This document shows positions 7,110-16,060 of a DNA stretch of 22,750 nucleotides, piece after piece. The DNA is from RGIG8775 sp045660295 (GTDB taxonomy: Bacteria; Bacillota; Clostridia; Oscillospirales; CAG-272). The notes beneath the pieces are model-generated. The model worked only from the letters and a program-made list of their open reading frames with translations. It ran no database searches and was not told the origin of the DNA. A program made the translations under genes and the position numbers. How positions within the stretch are numbered: the first letter of the stretch is position 1; each line of letters opens with the position of its first letter. The stretch lies in NCBI GenBank assembly GCA_045660295.1, contig JAZRDN010000021.1, positions 1 to 22,750 of the forward strand. Reading direction: 5' to 3'.

Positions 7110-7322
7110 ATGGCTCAACAATACCCCGGAACTTGGAAACAATGTGCAACCTGTGCATTCTGGACCGGCAACAGGAAGTGCGACTACTTTGGTCAAAGAG
7201 TAACCGTTGCAAGCGGGATGGAAAAAGGCAGATGTGCCATTCCAAAAGGCGGTTGGAGAAACCAACAGCGACAGGCAAACGCGCAATGTACCAATTGGCA
7301 AAAATGGCCTGTTTTGAAATAA
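7110..7322 (+). CDS. Small Cys-rich protein of unknown function
   Basis: A 70-residue protein that I cannot assign to a named family. It carries five cysteines: C12 and C15 in CATC, then C24, C42 and C60, a spacing compatible with a small zinc-binding or Fe-S knot; it also has five tryptophans (W9, W18, W49, W63 and W66). No signal peptide or membrane segment is seen. The case for a real gene is strong for its size: a promoter at 6987, GGAGG at 7097-7101 eight bases before ATG 7110, and a 12-bp-stem intrinsic terminator 7 bases after the stop. A longer frame from ATG 7094 in another register overlaps it but lacks a ribosome binding site. It stands alone between divergent spoVT and the convergent giant gene. 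Confidence 0.8.
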   Translation: MAQQYPGTWKQCATCAFWTGNRKCDYFGQRVTVASGMEKGRCAIPKGGWRNQQRQANAQCTNWQKWPVLK

Positions 7323-7328
7323 TATAAC

Positions 7329-7355
7329 AAAGCGGAGTGAAATTCACTCCGCTTT
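7329..7355. terminator. Bidirectional intrinsic terminator
   Basis: AAAGCGGAGTGA (7329-7340) pairs perfectly with TCACTCCGCTTT (7344-7355) around an AAT loop. On the plus strand it is followed by TTTTATTTT-like sequence, ending the small Cys-rich gene; on the minus strand it follows the giant secreted gene (ending at 7402) and is trailed by TTTGTTATATT. Confidence 0.9.
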
Positions 7356-7401
7356 TATTTTAAATTTAACTGTCATTTTCGCTTCATCGAAGCTATTCGG
7401 C

Positions 7402-8442
7402 TCATTCCGCGTTTGTAACGTAGAGCTCGGGATTGTAGTCGATGAAATAGGAGTTGCTTACGTTCCAAACCTCGCCCTTGGGAACCGTATCGCCGTTATA
7501 TGTATCAAAGGAAGGATACCACTTGTTGTCGAGTGACCTTATTTTCAATCGGCAATTTTCAGCGGCTACACTGGCATCGTCGATAACGAAGCCTATCAAT
7601 CCGTAAAGACCTGTGTAATCGCCCACGTGATTTCCTATATACTCAGCGTATCTGGTGGTATCGCTATAATCGTCGCCTACCCACTGTTCTGCCTCGACCA
7701 TCTCCCCTTCTTTTTCAACCATCTTTTTATCTTCAACACAGTCATAGGTCAAATTTACTTTTCCGTTAGCGTTAAGAAGATTTGTCTGCCTGCACAGGAG
7801 ATTTTTAGGTAATTCTCTAAGCTCGCTTGAAAGAGATGTATTTTGGCGCATAAAGGTTGCCATCTGAAGGAAACTGTTCTCGGGCTTTGGCGCAAAATCG
7901 TCGGTAAGGAATTCAACCTGCTGTTCAAGTTTTATTCCGTTCGAGTTTAACAAGCACTTCACGTTATGATTCATAACATTTACATCGAGCGTGTTGCAAC
8001 GGTTCAGAACCGAATCCTGACGCATTTCAAACTGCGTACCCGTATATTTTCCCGCAACGGTGGGGTCAATTGGGGCACCGTCAAGGTAAAAGTCAACAGC
8101 AGTCATGATCTCGTCGCCGTGCCAACCGCCTACGAAATCAGCCGCGTCGACCTCCTGTATAGCAAGAGTTATCTCTCTGGGGTCGAGAACAAGGTACTTT
8201 TCGTTATAGGTATAGGAAGTATCAAGCTTTTCTACGAGCTTAGCTCCTGATATACGGTACAGAGACTTGTTGAAGCCGGGGTTTACCGATACTCCATCCT
8301 CGGTAGGTTGGGAGTCAAACGTCCATTCGGTGTTTGGAGCAGTGACATCATAGTTGAAATAGTACGCAATATAATACTTTCCACTCTCCTCGCTGGTCTG
8401 CAGGTAGACTGTAACGTTGCCGTATTCGTTGCCGTTTGTCGG
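7402..8442 (-). pseudogene. In-frame 346-codon continuation of the giant secreted protein beyond an amber codon
   Basis: Translation in the same frame as the upstream 1,549-residue ORF continues without any stop from the codon after TAG (8445-8443) to TGA at 7404-7402. The start reads PTNGNEYGNVTVYLQTSEESG and proceeds through GKYYIAYYFNYDV, LYRISGAKLVEKL and DFVGGWHGDEIM, then about 230 further residues ending in PELYVTNAE. Composition is like the upstream protein, and no frameshift is needed. The first ATG after the TAG is at 8106 (234 residues downstream) and has only a weak purine stretch before it, so independent translation is unlikely. Best reading: the C-terminal part of one gene now separated by a nonsense codon, or reached by readthrough. 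I do not recognise a catalytic domain. Confidence 0.7.
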
Positions 8443-11400
8443 CTAGGAGACAACAACGTCAACCGCGTTCTCTCTTACAAGCAGAGGAGCTTCGCCTATC
8501 GTTCCGCAGAAGTTCATAGAGTTGATTCTCACGAAATCGTCGCCACTCTTCTTAACGAGCTTGAAGGTGTAGTCGCCCTTAGCGAGATTATCGGCAAGGA
8601 CAAACGTGTGGTGTCCGAAATCAAGGCTGACATTCTCTTTTGTGCGTTCACCGTTGACGTATACGTCGAACAGGCTGGCTTCTGCCGCTTCTCCAAAGGC
8701 GTTGGTAAGATTTACGCTTACCTGACCCTCACAATTAGCGCTAAAGGCAAATTCGGCGTTAAGACCGTTTAATTCAAGTGCGCCGTCCTTGGTGTACGCT
8801 ACGTATTCGGTGGTGGAGAAATTAGCCTTTATATCATCGCCCTCGGGCTTTATGCTAACGCAATCGGTGGCACAGACCCAATTATTCATATCAAGCTCCG
8901 AGAAATCAACGTTGAGCAATATCTTGGCAGAACTGCTCTTTTTGCCGCTTGTCATTGTATATGGGGTTATTTCAAGCGTTACCGCCTTGTCCTGGGGTAT
9001 TTTTGTAATCTTGCCTATAAGGAAATATCTGTATCCGTATTCCTCGGGGTATACAACATTTTCAGCGCCGTTTACGACCTCGGTTATTGACGAGTACGCC
9101 GTATTTGCGGGAATCATGCTTTCGCCGTCCTTCGGGTTGCCCAGCTCGTCATATCCGTAGCCCTTGACATCAAAGCCCGCGCAACCGTAGTACAGCATGT
9201 CGATGCCCGCTATAATACGAATATCGCCGTCAGATGTGGAAGCCTGTGTGCCGATAAACTCGATGTTGGCGCTCTCGTTTACGTTGTATGCCTTTACGTA
9301 TTCAAGCTCCAGCTTTCCGATGGCCTTGGTCGGAATGTATGCCGTTCTCAACTGTGCTTTTGCGGCATCCATTCTGTAATAGCTAGGAGTTTTAAGCTGA
9401 ACACCGTCAGCAATAACAAGACTGCCGTCTACTGTGCAATAAGGGATATTTCCGTCAACTCGGTAGCTTATCTGACCCGCAGCGGCGTCGTATATGACCG
9501 CCACGTTCTGCCAATCCTCAGCCGAAAGCACCAGCGCGGTTCCGTCTTTCTCACGAAGAAGTCCGTAAGGAGTCAAAAGCTGTCCTTCGGGTGTGATATC
9601 GAGAAGATCTTCGGCAAACAACGTGTTATTTACGTCATAATTTACGTCATATCTAAAGAGCTGGAACAGCTTCATATTGGGGGTTTTGTCCGGTATCGTC
9701 GCGGCAGGCGCGAATCTTACGCTTGTCTCGAACACAGTAACGCTGTCCTCAAGATAGCCTGTAAAAGGAATATCCGTGGCAACTGGCGTTGTGCACGCCG
9801 TTCCATAATTCATGCTGAAGTATTTGTCGCCCTCTGTCGGAGTTACCGTATTTGCGGCGCTCAAAGACTTCATGCTGATAACGTTATCCACAGAATGTGA
9901 GGAATGATTTGTAATAACGTCGGGGTCTATCGATATAATATTACCGCTCTTCTCCGCAAGCTCGCTCTTAAGCCCCGAATGAATGTACAGCTCGGATATT
10001 TCGGTCTTGTCGGGGAACTCAAAGGCTACCAGCTCTTCATTCTCGGTGTTAGCTTTATAGTTACCAAGCGAACTACCCACGAGATTGCCGTTAACGAAAT
10101 AAACGGGACGAGTGGAGTTACCTCCGAACGACATGACAAAGTCGGTAAATCTACCGTCTTCAAGGGAGCTGATGGAAAAGTTTGTTGTAGTGTCGCCGAG
10201 CTTAACATAGTTGCCGTCAAGATTTGCGAAGTTAAATCCATTTCCTGTGTCGTATACCGCTTTTATAAGGTAGCCCTCGGCAGTAGAGGTTTTTGCTCTC
10301 ACCTCAAAATTAAAGCCTGTGGCGGGGGTTGTCACATACTTCTTGTTAAACGAGCCGTTATAGTCTATCCATGCAAAGGTCTCGCCCTCGGGGATAACAA
10401 GCACGCCATCCTCAATTTTAACTCCCGACGTTCTGTAGAACTGGGGACCGAGCTCGTCTATGCTCTTGTAGTCCGAGAAGTCGATCATGGCAGAGTCTTC
10501 CCATTCAGCCGTCTCGGCGGGGAAGGGATTTTCGATAAGCTCGACCTTAAAGGTGTCAAGGTCTACCGAGTATGCGAGAGCACCGGTGTTTGCTGCGATA
10601 CAAACTCTCTGGTCTATGGCGTCCTTAAGTGCCGTTACTTCACCTGTAATAACGCCGTCTATATTCGTTGCGCTGACGGGGTATGGGAAATCCGTATATT
10701 TGTAGTAATACGCAGCCTTTCCGTTTACGAGATAGGAGATAAGGGGCGTATCGCCTGTTTCGTCTATTACCGTCTGAACGGTTATCCAGTCAGAGCCGCT
10801 TGCCGAATACTGATTGCCGTCCATGTCGTAAAGATAATAGTTGGTGGAGTCCTTGGTAAAGTAGAGATATCCCGAGGTATCCATCATCAAGGTATTAAGA
10901 ACTGTTTGTGTTCCTTCTGCCTCCTGACGCTTTACAGAAAGCAGGGACATATGAGTTGAACCTGCGGTTATCGCATAGTTTCTGAGCTTGACTTGCGAGG
11001 AGAACACCTTGCCGCCAACGTTGGGAGTATATACGTCAAGATATCTTACCGGTCCACTTGATTTAAGCGTGACATATGCGTTGTCGTTTTGGGTAGAAGC
11101 TATCGCGCTTGAGGAAGCCCAGTTTCCAAAGTAAACTACGCCTACGTCTCCGCCCGTGCTACTCTGAGTAGCCGTTACGTTAACAGCGTTGGTGGTTATA
11201 ACGTAACCCAAATCGATTTCCGCAACCGTGCCCTTGGTGTCGTTTTTACCGACCGCGTTTGCCGCAGGGTAAAGACCTTCATATACCTTTATATTGTCTA
11301 TATCTCCGTCATCACGCGCGCCTCTGCTGTCAAAAAAGCCCAAACCGTCTCCGGTATAGGTGCCACTATAAGTAAGCACGACGCTTCCGCTCGCCGTCAT

Positions 11401-13092
11401 AGCTGTTTCGTCAAGGCTACCGGGTATAAAGTTTCCGTTTTCATCATACTGCAAATAGTAACGAGTTTCATTGCCGGTGGTTGTGTCTGTAACGACATAC
11501 TGCTTAAGGGTGGCGCTATCTTTCTCGATCCACCTTACGCTTTCATCTTTAATATCAGACAACTGCGGCTCAGTTGCAAGAGCATCTCTCTTATATACCG
11601 TACCGTCTATAAACCTCAGCTCCGACGCGCTCGTTGCGTAAAATTCCGCACGAGGAATGTCATTGTAAGAGCCTGCGTATACACCGTCTACCCACAGGGA
11701 AACAGCGTAGGTAAGCCCTGTGTCTCCTTTTGCAAGAGTCCAATCGTCAAATTTGCCCTTGTTAGCGCCGTTTTTATCGACGTTCACCGAAAGCGCTATG
11801 TGAGTCCATTTTTCCGCCCCGTATGTAGCCATAGTAGAGCTTGTAACAATTTGGTTAAGCTTACCGTTAACGACGGTATTGGCACCAAATTTTATTACCT
11901 GACCTGTCTTGTCTACGTTTACAAGCGGGGTGTCGTTTACACCGTCATTAAATCCTAAAAGTATAAAATTCATACCTGTACTGGTAACACGGGCATCAAA
12001 CTCTACCGTCCAGTTTCCGTTCTGAAGTATCTGATAACGGTCTCTCAATAAGAAATAGCCACCCGAGCCCATATTCAGATAACCGGTGTTTGTCGGGCGA
12101 TATACTTGAGTCGGTCTTGTATATTCGTAAGTAAAGGTATTGGCGTGTGAAGCAACAACAAGGTCTCCGTAAGTACCCTCAAAGCTATTCTCATAGTACG
12201 CCGTTCTGCCGTCGGATACTTGTTCTTCCTTTATACAGAAGTTATCAACGTCAATTACGCAAGGAGCAATGTTTTGGCTTTTATTATCAATATTACAAAA
12301 GAAAAATCCGTAACCGTCTGAGACGGTTGTTGGCGTAACAAAGCCGTCATCGTCGTATGTAAAATTGATAAAGTTGGTTATCGTGTCTCGAGTTCCTGCC
12401 TTTGCCTCAACCGCAAGACTGCCGTTAATATAAACGCTGTAAGTCTGTGTTGCGTCGTAGTAGACCGTCTTTATGTTTGTAAAGTCGTCTGCATCCTTTG
12501 TGAGCCTGGCAATCTCTGTTCCGTCGGGCGTTTTTATGCATAAATATTTGTCGATGGCGGTGTCCTCCGCAACGATAGTAGCCGTAAGGAAAACGATTGT
12601 CGAATTAGTATTATTGTTTCGTTTGAAGGAAAGCAACTCAAAGCTTGGGTTTGCAGCGAGCGTCGCCCCCTCGATAACCCCCTGCCAACGAATGTCAAAC
12701 TCGGTGGAAACCGTGTTACCCATAACAAAGGACTTCCCGTCCTTTCCGTGAGCAAAGACAGCATAATGTCTCGTACCGGCGGAAAAGGAAACTTCAGCAT
12801 ATCGCCCTTGGTAGCCTCCCGAGCTGTCGGTACGGGTTTTGACAGTACCGGGGAAGCCACCATCGGTTTTATATCCGTATGGATTGGCATCAGCTCCGGC
12901 TCCTGTGTAAATTCGGGTCATTGCAGTGCCCTCGGCAAGCCCATCGAAATCGTATTTGTAAAAATACCCGTAAGTCTTGTCCGTGGCAAAGCTGTCCTCG
13001 GTATTTGTGGGAAAGGCAAATACTCCCACAGGCATTGCCGTCACCAGCATCATAATACAAAGAATAAGCGCAACTGTCCTTTTCATGCTCAT
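8443..13092 (-). CDS. Giant secreted multi-module LamG/ConA-like protein (ends at in-frame TAG)
   Basis: A 1,549-residue exported protein, 1,896 codons if the amber is read through. Residues 1-26 are a signal peptide (MKR, hydrophobic core, VFA cleavage site). I see five concanavalin/laminin-G-like sandwich modules, each with a diagnostic V/I-N/D-G strand: about 46-290 (VYINGSLAVEA), 299-605 (SLWVDGVYAGS), 623-855 (SYLVNGKAAYY), 868-1040 (VYFVNGNLVGS) and 1083-1268 (SYRVDGNIPYC). Then come a beta-rich domain at 1276-1385 and a jelly-roll-like domain at 1392-1535 (DVYVNGERTK, HHTFVLADNLAKGDYTF) resembling the N-terminal domain of CE2-type esterases. No catalytic motif, LPXTG or dockerin is visible. 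Probable role: glycan binding or adhesion outside the cell. ATG 13092 has AAAGGAG 8 nt upstream. Confidence 0.9.
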   Translation of the reverse strand: MSMKRTVALILCIMMLVTAMPVGVFAFPTNTEDSFATDKTYGYFYKYDFDGLAEGTAMTRIYTGAGADANPYGYKTDGGFPGTVKTRTDSSGGYQGRYAEVSFSAGTRHYAVFAHGKDGKSFVMGNTVSTEFDIRWQGVIEGATLAANPSFELLSFKRNNNTNSTIVFLTATIVAEDTAIDKYLCIKTPDGTEIARLTKDADDFTNIKTVYYDATQTYSVYINGSLAVEAKAGTRDTITNFINFTYDDDGFVTPTTVSDGYGFFFCNIDNKSQNIAPCVIDVDNFCIKEEQVSDGRTAYYENSFEGTYGDLVVASHANTFTYEYTRPTQVYRPTNTGYLNMGSGGYFLLRDRYQILQNGNWTVEFDARVTSTGMNFILLGFNDGVNDTPLVNVDKTGQVIKFGANTVVNGKLNQIVTSSTMATYGAEKWTHIALSVNVDKNGANKGKFDDWTLAKGDTGLTYAVSLWVDGVYAGSYNDIPRAEFYATSASELRFIDGTVYKRDALATEPQLSDIKDESVRWIEKDSATLKQYVVTDTTTGNETRYYLQYDENGNFIPGSLDETAMTASGSVVLTYSGTYTGDGLGFFDSRGARDDGDIDNIKVYEGLYPAANAVGKNDTKGTVAEIDLGYVITTNAVNVTATQSSTGGDVGVVYFGNWASSSAIASTQNDNAYVTLKSSGPVRYLDVYTPNVGGKVFSSQVKLRNYAITAGSTHMSLLSVKRQEAEGTQTVLNTLMMDTSGYLYFTKDSTNYYLYDMDGNQYSASGSDWITVQTVIDETGDTPLISYLVNGKAAYYYKYTDFPYPVSATNIDGVITGEVTALKDAIDQRVCIAANTGALAYSVDLDTFKVELIENPFPAETAEWEDSAMIDFSDYKSIDELGPQFYRTSGVKIEDGVLVIPEGETFAWIDYNGSFNKKYVTTPATGFNFEVRAKTSTAEGYLIKAVYDTGNGFNFANLDGNYVKLGDTTTNFSISSLEDGRFTDFVMSFGGNSTRPVYFVNGNLVGSSLGNYKANTENEELVAFEFPDKTEISELYIHSGLKSELAEKSGNIISIDPDVITNHSSHSVDNVISMKSLSAANTVTPTEGDKYFSMNYGTACTTPVATDIPFTGYLEDSVTVFETSVRFAPAATIPDKTPNMKLFQLFRYDVNYDVNNTLFAEDLLDITPEGQLLTPYGLLREKDGTALVLSAEDWQNVAVIYDAAAGQISYRVDGNIPYCTVDGSLVIADGVQLKTPSYYRMDAAKAQLRTAYIPTKAIGKLELEYVKAYNVNESANIEFIGTQASTSDGDIRIIAGIDMLYYGCAGFDVKGYGYDELGNPKDGESMIPANTAYSSITEVVNGAENVVYPEEYGYRYFLIGKITKIPQDKAVTLEITPYTMTSGKKSSSAKILLNVDFSELDMNNWVCATDCVSIKPEGDDIKANFSTTEYVAYTKDGALELNGLNAEFAFSANCEGQVSVNLTNAFGEAAEASLFDVYVNGERTKENVSLDFGHHTFVLADNLAKGDYTFKLVKKSGDDFVRINSMNFCGTIGEAPLLVRENAVDVVVS

Positions 13093-13169
13093 AATAATTT
13101 CTCCTTTTTCAAATTTTTCTGAATGGTTATTTTATCGAAACATTTGTTATAGTGAACCACTCCATTTTC

Positions 13170-13178
13170 ATTTTAACA
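13170..13178 (-). promoter_or_regulatory. Possible extended -10 promoter of the giant secreted gene
   Basis: On the minus strand TGTTAAAAT (13178-13170) fits an extended -10 (TGnTAAAAT) but has no good -35 hexamer 17 bp upstream. It would give a leader of about 70 nt. I see no convincing promoter for wecB in the rest of this 262-bp divergent gap. Confidence 0.35.
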
Positions 13179-13354
13179 CAAAACAGTCTAAAAGTATATA
13201 TCTAATTTTAAGATGTTTATGACTTTTTTTCCGATATTTCACAAAAAAGCTGTCTTTTTGAGCGTTTTTTCAATAATTTACGGTCTTTTTAACTCAAAAA
13301 CGCATATATTTTTTCAGGAAGTCTGTAACAAAACTCTGCTGACAGGAGAAATAT

Positions 13355-14455
13355 ATGAAAAAAATAATGCCCGTTTTCGGAACTCGCCCCGAGGCGATAA
13401 AAATGTGTCCGCTGGCAAACGAGCTTGGGCGGCGCGGAAAATTCAAGATATCGGTCTGCGTTACGGGTCAGCACAGAGAGATGCTTGACGGTGTTCTGAA
13501 GCTTTTCGGCGTAACCCCCGACCGCGACCTCGATATAATGAGCGAAAGGCAGACTCTGTTTGAGGTCACAGAGCGCGTGCTTTCAAGGATGCGCGGTGTG
13601 CTTGAAGCCGAACGCCCCGACGCGGTGCTGGTTCACGGCGACACCGCCACCGCCTTTGCCGCCGCGCTTGCCTGCTTTTATATGAAGATACCCGTCTGCC
13701 ACGTTGAGGCGGGACTTCGTACCCACGATATCCACAGCCCCTATCCCGAGGAATTCAACAGGCAGGCGGTGGGCTTGATAGCCGAGCTTCATTTCGCGCC
13801 CACCGAGAGGGCACGTCAAAATCTGGTTGCCGAGGGCAAGGACGAAAAAAAGATTTTCGTCACGGGCAACACGGCGATAGACGCGCTGAAAACCACGGTG
13901 CGCCCTTACCACAGTCACCCCATACTTACTTGGGCTGAGGGAAAGCGGATAATTCTGCTGACCGCCCACCGACGTGAAAATCTGGGCGAGCCCATGCGTG
14001 AGCTGTTCCGCGCGGTAAAGGAAATTCTCATAAAGCACGGCGACGCAAGGGTGATATATCCACTACATATGAATCCGCTTGTCCGAGGAATTGCCGCCGA
14101 GGAGCTTGCAGACTGCGACCGCGTAATGCTGACAGAGCCGCTTGACGCGGTGGATTTTCACAACGTCATGGCGCGCAGTTATCTGGTGATAACCGACTCG
14201 GGAGGAATACAGGAGGAAGCACCCGCGCTGGGCGTGCCCGTGCTTGTGGCACGCGACACCACCGAACGCCCCGAGGGAGTTGAGGCGGGCACGCTTAAAT
14301 TGGTTGGCACAGGCAGGGAGAGTATTTTCCGAGAGGCTGACCTATTGCTTTCTGACAAAAGCGCTTACCAAAAAATGGCTCAAGCGGTAAACCCTTACGG
14401 AGACGGTCACGCCTGCGAGCGTATATGCGATATTCTTGAAGGCTTTTTTGCATAG
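13355..14455 (+). CDS. wecB: UDP-N-acetylglucosamine 2-epimerase (non-hydrolysing)
   Basis: Interconverts UDP-GlcNAc and UDP-ManNAc in the cytoplasm, supplying ManNAc for cell-wall or surface polysaccharides. The 366 residues match the family's usual length of about 370. Signatures in order: FGTRPEAIK (8-16), HGDT with D96, HVEAGLRT with E118, PEEFNR with E132, TAHRREN with H205, DSGGIQEEAP (281-290) and RDTTERPEG (300-308). D96, E118, E132 and H205 correspond to the catalytic acids and histidine described for the E. coli enzyme. ATG 13355 has GGAG at 13345-13348. No other surface-polysaccharide genes adjoin it; the following gene is a sugar symporter 117 bp downstream. Confidence 0.96.
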   Translation: MKKIMPVFGTRPEAIKMCPLANELGRRGKFKISVCVTGQHREMLDGVLKLFGVTPDRDLDIMSERQTLFEVTERVLSRMRGVLEAERPDAVLVHGDTATAFAAALACFYMKIPVCHVEAGLRTHDIHSPYPEEFNRQAVGLIAELHFAPTERARQNLVAEGKDEKKIFVTGNTAIDALKTTVRPYHSHPILTWAEGKRIILLTAHRRENLGEPMRELFRAVKEILIKHGDARVIYPLHMNPLVRGIAAEELADCDRVMLTEPLDAVDFHNVMARSYLVITDSGGIQEEAPALGVPVLVARDTTERPEGVEAGTLKLVGTGRESIFREADLLLSDKSAYQKMAQAVNPYGDGHACERICDILEGFFA

Positions 14456-14572
14456 ACCTTAAAAATTTTAGCAAAATTTTACAAAACCGCTTTTGCTGTA
14501 GCTATTGCATAATTTTCATAAATGTCTCAAAAATAATTGTATATCTCTTATTCTGATCCTTCGGAGGCTTTT

Positions 14573-15967
14573 ATGAAAACTGAAAAAACTCAGCGCCCCT
14601 TCGGCTGGCGCGACAAGCTGGGCTACCTTTTCGGTGACTTCGGAAATGATTTCACCTTTATCTTCTCATCCAGCTTTCTTCTTAAATTCTATACAGACGT
14701 TATGGGCGTTTCGGCGGCGGTGGTCGGCGTTATTATGATGATAGCGCGCTTCGTGGACGGCTTTACCGACATCACCATGGGGCGCATCTGCGACAGAAGC
14801 CGCCCAACCCCCGCGGGCAAGTTCAAGCCGTGGATAATCAGAATGTGCGGCCCCGTTGCCATTTCTTCCTTTCTCATATACCAAAGCTCCCTCGCCGACA
14901 TGGGCATGGCGTTCAAAATAGGCTACCTCTTTGTGACGTACATCCTTTGGGGCTCGGTCTTTTACACCTCTATCAACATTCCCTACGGCTCTATGGCATC
15001 GGCTATATCGTCCGACTCGGGTGACAGGCAGTCGCTTTCCACCTACCGCTCCATAGGCGCGTCGCTGGCGGGTCTGTTTATAGGCGCGGGCGTTCCTCTT
15101 GTCGCTTACGATAAGGTTGGCAACGTGTCGGTTCTCAACGGCAGGCGCTTCACGATTATAGCGGGCGTCTTTTCGGCGCTGTCTATCGTGTGCTATATCA
15201 TCTGCTACGCGCTGACCACCGAACGCGTAAAGCCCCGCGAGAGCAAAGAGGACAGAGCCAAAAACAGCTTTGCCACCATGCTCAAAAACGCTCTGCGCAA
15301 CCGCGCGCTTATATCTATAACCGTCGCATCGGTGGTTATGCTTCTGGCGCAGTTCACGCTTCAGTCTATGTCCAATTATATCTACCCTAATTTCTACGGA
15401 AACACCGACGCGCAAGCCGTCTCGACCATTCTTATGACGGCGGCTATCCTTGTGGCGGCGGCGTTCGCCAAGCCCTTGGCGGTAAAGTTCGGCAAAGCCG
15501 AGATAAGCGTTGCCTCGAATTTCGTGGCGGCGGGAATTTCGCTCCTTCTCTTTATCCTGCGCCCCGAAAACGTGTGGGTGTACGTGGCTCTCACTACTGT
15601 GTCGTGGATAGGTCTGGGCTTTTTTACAATGGTATCCTGGGCGCTCATCACCGACGTTATCGACTACTCGGAGTTAAAGAACGGCATACGTGAGGACGGA
15701 ACTGTGTATGCCCTCTATTCCTTTGCCAGAAAACTGGGACAAGCCGCGGCGGCAGGTCTCTCGGGCGGTCTGCTGACCCTTGTGGGCTACTCCGAGCTTA
15801 CGGCATTTGACGAGAACGTGGTAAACGGTATCTTTGATATCTCCACGATAATCCCTACGGTGGGATTTGCGCTTCTGTCACTTATTTTGTGGTTCTGGTA
15901 TCCCTTGCACAAAAAGCAGGTGGAAGAAAACATCGCTCGATTGAAGGAAAAGCACAGGGATAATTAG
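14573..15967 (+). CDS. GPH-family (melibiose-carrier type) sugar:cation symporter
   Basis: A 464-residue, 12-helix inner-membrane symporter of the glycoside-pentoside-hexuronide family within MFS. The N-terminal LGYLFGDFGND and the loop DGFTDITMGRICDRSR, with its Asp residues used in cation binding, are characteristic; the central ALTTERV loop and the FTMVSWALITDVIDYSE segment in the C-terminal half also fit. Substrate (glycoside, hexuronide or disaccharide) cannot be inferred. I start it at ATG 14573, which has GGAGG 5 nt upstream (14563-14567), rather than at an in-frame TTG at 14537 without a ribosome binding site. Separated from wecB by 117 bp containing a weak hairpin (14470-14476 with 14491-14497). 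Confidence 0.93.
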   Translation: MKTEKTQRPFGWRDKLGYLFGDFGNDFTFIFSSSFLLKFYTDVMGVSAAVVGVIMMIARFVDGFTDITMGRICDRSRPTPAGKFKPWIIRMCGPVAISSFLIYQSSLADMGMAFKIGYLFVTYILWGSVFYTSINIPYGSMASAISSDSGDRQSLSTYRSIGASLAGLFIGAGVPLVAYDKVGNVSVLNGRRFTIIAGVFSALSIVCYIICYALTTERVKPRESKEDRAKNSFATMLKNALRNRALISITVASVVMLLAQFTLQSMSNYIYPNFYGNTDAQAVSTILMTAAILVAAAFAKPLAVKFGKAEISVASNFVAAGISLLLFILRPENVWVYVALTTVSWIGLGFFTMVSWALITDVIDYSELKNGIREDGTVYALYSFARKLGQAAAAGLSGGLLTLVGYSELTAFDENVVNGIFDISTIIPTVGFALLSLILWFWYPLHKKQVEENIARLKEKHRDN

Positions 15968-16003
15968 TTTGAATCATACAACAATGCCTCACGCGAGTGG
16001 GCG

Positions 16004-16032
16004 TTGACACCGAGAAGATTTTATGATAAAAT
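16004..16032 (+). promoter_or_regulatory. Sigma-A promoter of the hydroxyacid dehydrogenase gene
   Basis: TTGACA (16004-16009), 17 bp, TAAAAT (16027-16032). The promoter lies inside the 5' extension of the open frame, which shows that the true start is the downstream ATG at 16061. Confidence 0.85.
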
Positions 16033-16060
16033 AATCGTAAGAACTTTTCGGAGGACGCGT

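Noticed and set aside
7094..7327. 77-codon frame from ATG 7094 overlapping the small Cys-rich gene
   Set aside because: It starts before the ribosome binding site that serves ATG 7110, is in another frame, and lacks a site of its own.
8443..8445. Global reassignment of TAG to a sense codon in this genome
   Set aside because: wecB, the GPH symporter, the hydroxyacid dehydrogenase and the FAD protein all end at the expected length with TAG.
9904..10959. 351-codon open frame on the plus strand inside the giant secreted gene
   Set aside because: It is fully antisense to a gene with signal peptide, ribosome binding site and recognisable modules; its protein has no domain pattern and no ribosome binding site.
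16004..16060. Longer start (TTG 16004) for the hydroxyacid dehydrogenase
   Set aside because: The extension contains the -35 and -10 hexamers, and ATG 16061 has a strong ribosome binding site.
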